From assembly GCF_907164915.1 (NCBI RefSeq), contig NC_061866.1, forward strand, positions 49,159,370-49,223,369: a stretch of DNA of 64,000 nt, in the 5' to 3' direction. Source of the DNA: Impatiens glandulifera. Lineage: Eukaryota > Streptophyta > Magnoliopsida > Ericales > Balsaminaceae. The stretch's first letter is position 1, and each line of letters starts with the position of its first letter. Positions 63,122 to 64,000 of the stretch are shown one piece after another. The notes below the pieces were generated by a model. The model was not told the DNA's origin, ran no database searches, and saw only the letters and a list, made by a program, of their open reading frames with translations. A program made the translations under genes and the position numbers.

Positions 63122-64000
63122 CATAATTATACAATTTTAGAAATGGTCTTTTATATTGATTGGAATTCTTGTTCTTAAAGTTACTTATCTAGGCTTTTTC
63201 AAATGGATAGTAGGCCGAATTTTACATCTAATGAATTATGATAAGAATCTTAATTGGGTATAAATTATAATATAAATATAATATAATAAAGAACACCTCA
63301 TCATGAAATGCAATTAAAATTTCAAGAACTTAATAAATAGCTAGATTTATATAATTATATATGTGGTGAAATTTAATTACGTGTTTGAGGCAGCTAGCTA
63401 GCTACTTGGCTAATTACTTTTGCACCATTAATTGTCTTAAATAAGTTGATATTAATTATTCTTGAAGGAAAAAGCCAAATGAAGAAAAAAGAATAAAGAA
63501 GGAAGTTTATAAAATTTTCTTTTTGAAAACAACAACTATGCATTTATTAACCTTAATAAAGCTCACTAATAAAAAAAAATGAAAATATTAAACATTAAAA
63601 TTTAAGGTAAATACAAAGGTGACATAGTAAAATATGTGAAAACAAACTAGTACATGAAAATCACAATTACATGTAACAAATTGATTTATTGAGCTAATTA
63701 TTTGATAATAAATTGATAACTAGTAGATAGGTTGATTAATCAAGGTGAAAATCAAATAATTTCAAATGTGAACTCTTATGTGAATTAAACAAACATTATT
63801 TTAATTTAATTAATCATGTCAATAATTTAAATAATAAGAATAATAAATTATAATTTAAGACTAAAGTGTAAGAATAACTGAAAATGAACAAAGCCCAAAT
63901 AACCCTAGCCGAACAAGGCCTATCACACGACCCATCAAACAAAGCTCAAATTGTTCGGATCTTGAAACTTTCTTTTCAAATAAATCTGAAATCATAATTC
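63122..64000. other. Intergenic, no gene seen
   Basis: AT-rich DNA to the end of the window with no supported gene. Confidence 0.5.

Overview
This is nuclear DNA from a dicot plant. It is AT-rich, its genes are interrupted by many short GT-AG introns, and it carries plant gene families (CALS5-type callose synthase, TED6/TED7-like proline-rich protein, HEC3/IND-type bHLH, class III-type GH18 chitinase, caleosin). It also carries plant transposons (CACTA, Copia LTR elements, a Mutator-like end, MITEs). I cannot name the species from the sequence.

The main structure is a tandem segmental duplication. The repeated unit runs callose synthase (+), then a TED7-like gene (-), a tRNA-Leu gene (+) and a HEC3/IND-like bHLH gene (-). 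The upstream unit occupies 1-28025, with its start outside the window. The downstream unit begins at about 28026 and is homologous to the upstream one through 53350. The boundary at 28025/28026 cuts through the bHLH gene, so the upstream bHLH copy is a 5'-truncated pseudogene and the downstream copy at 52929-53531 is whole. The downstream callose synthase (32715-45937) can be assembled as 42 exons in one open frame of 1913 codons. The upstream copy (1-8303) keeps the same exon boundaries and an open frame, but it has a 12-base in-frame deletion and changes at conserved residues.

The upstream unit has been heavily rebuilt. Where the downstream unit has an intact GH18 chitinase gene (46491-47486), the upstream unit carries a CACTA element that has lost its left end (8485-14265), a broken last exon of a cofactor-independent phosphoglycerate mutase gene (14796-14959), and a candidate Pack-MULE containing the first two exons of a caleosin gene (15013-16006). 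Between its tRNA and bHLH remnants it holds a dead Copia element (18740-22263) joined to a second, ORF-less LTR element (22264-27590). The second element has a small CACTA element nested in its 3' LTR (26184-27050).

28026-32714 is the duplication spacer and callose synthase upstream region. It contains two related MITEs with telomere-like repeats and one further inverted-repeat element. 53532-64000 is AT-rich intergenic DNA in which I see no convincing gene. It holds two long AT microsatellites, a 212-bp tandem duplication that repeats a TATA motif, and small inverted-repeat elements.

I did not find a new kind of molecular system. The parts most worth following up are the duplication boundary, the uneven divergence between the two callose synthase copies, the gene-fragment capture, the hairpin arrays of the CACTA element, and the decaying tRNA.
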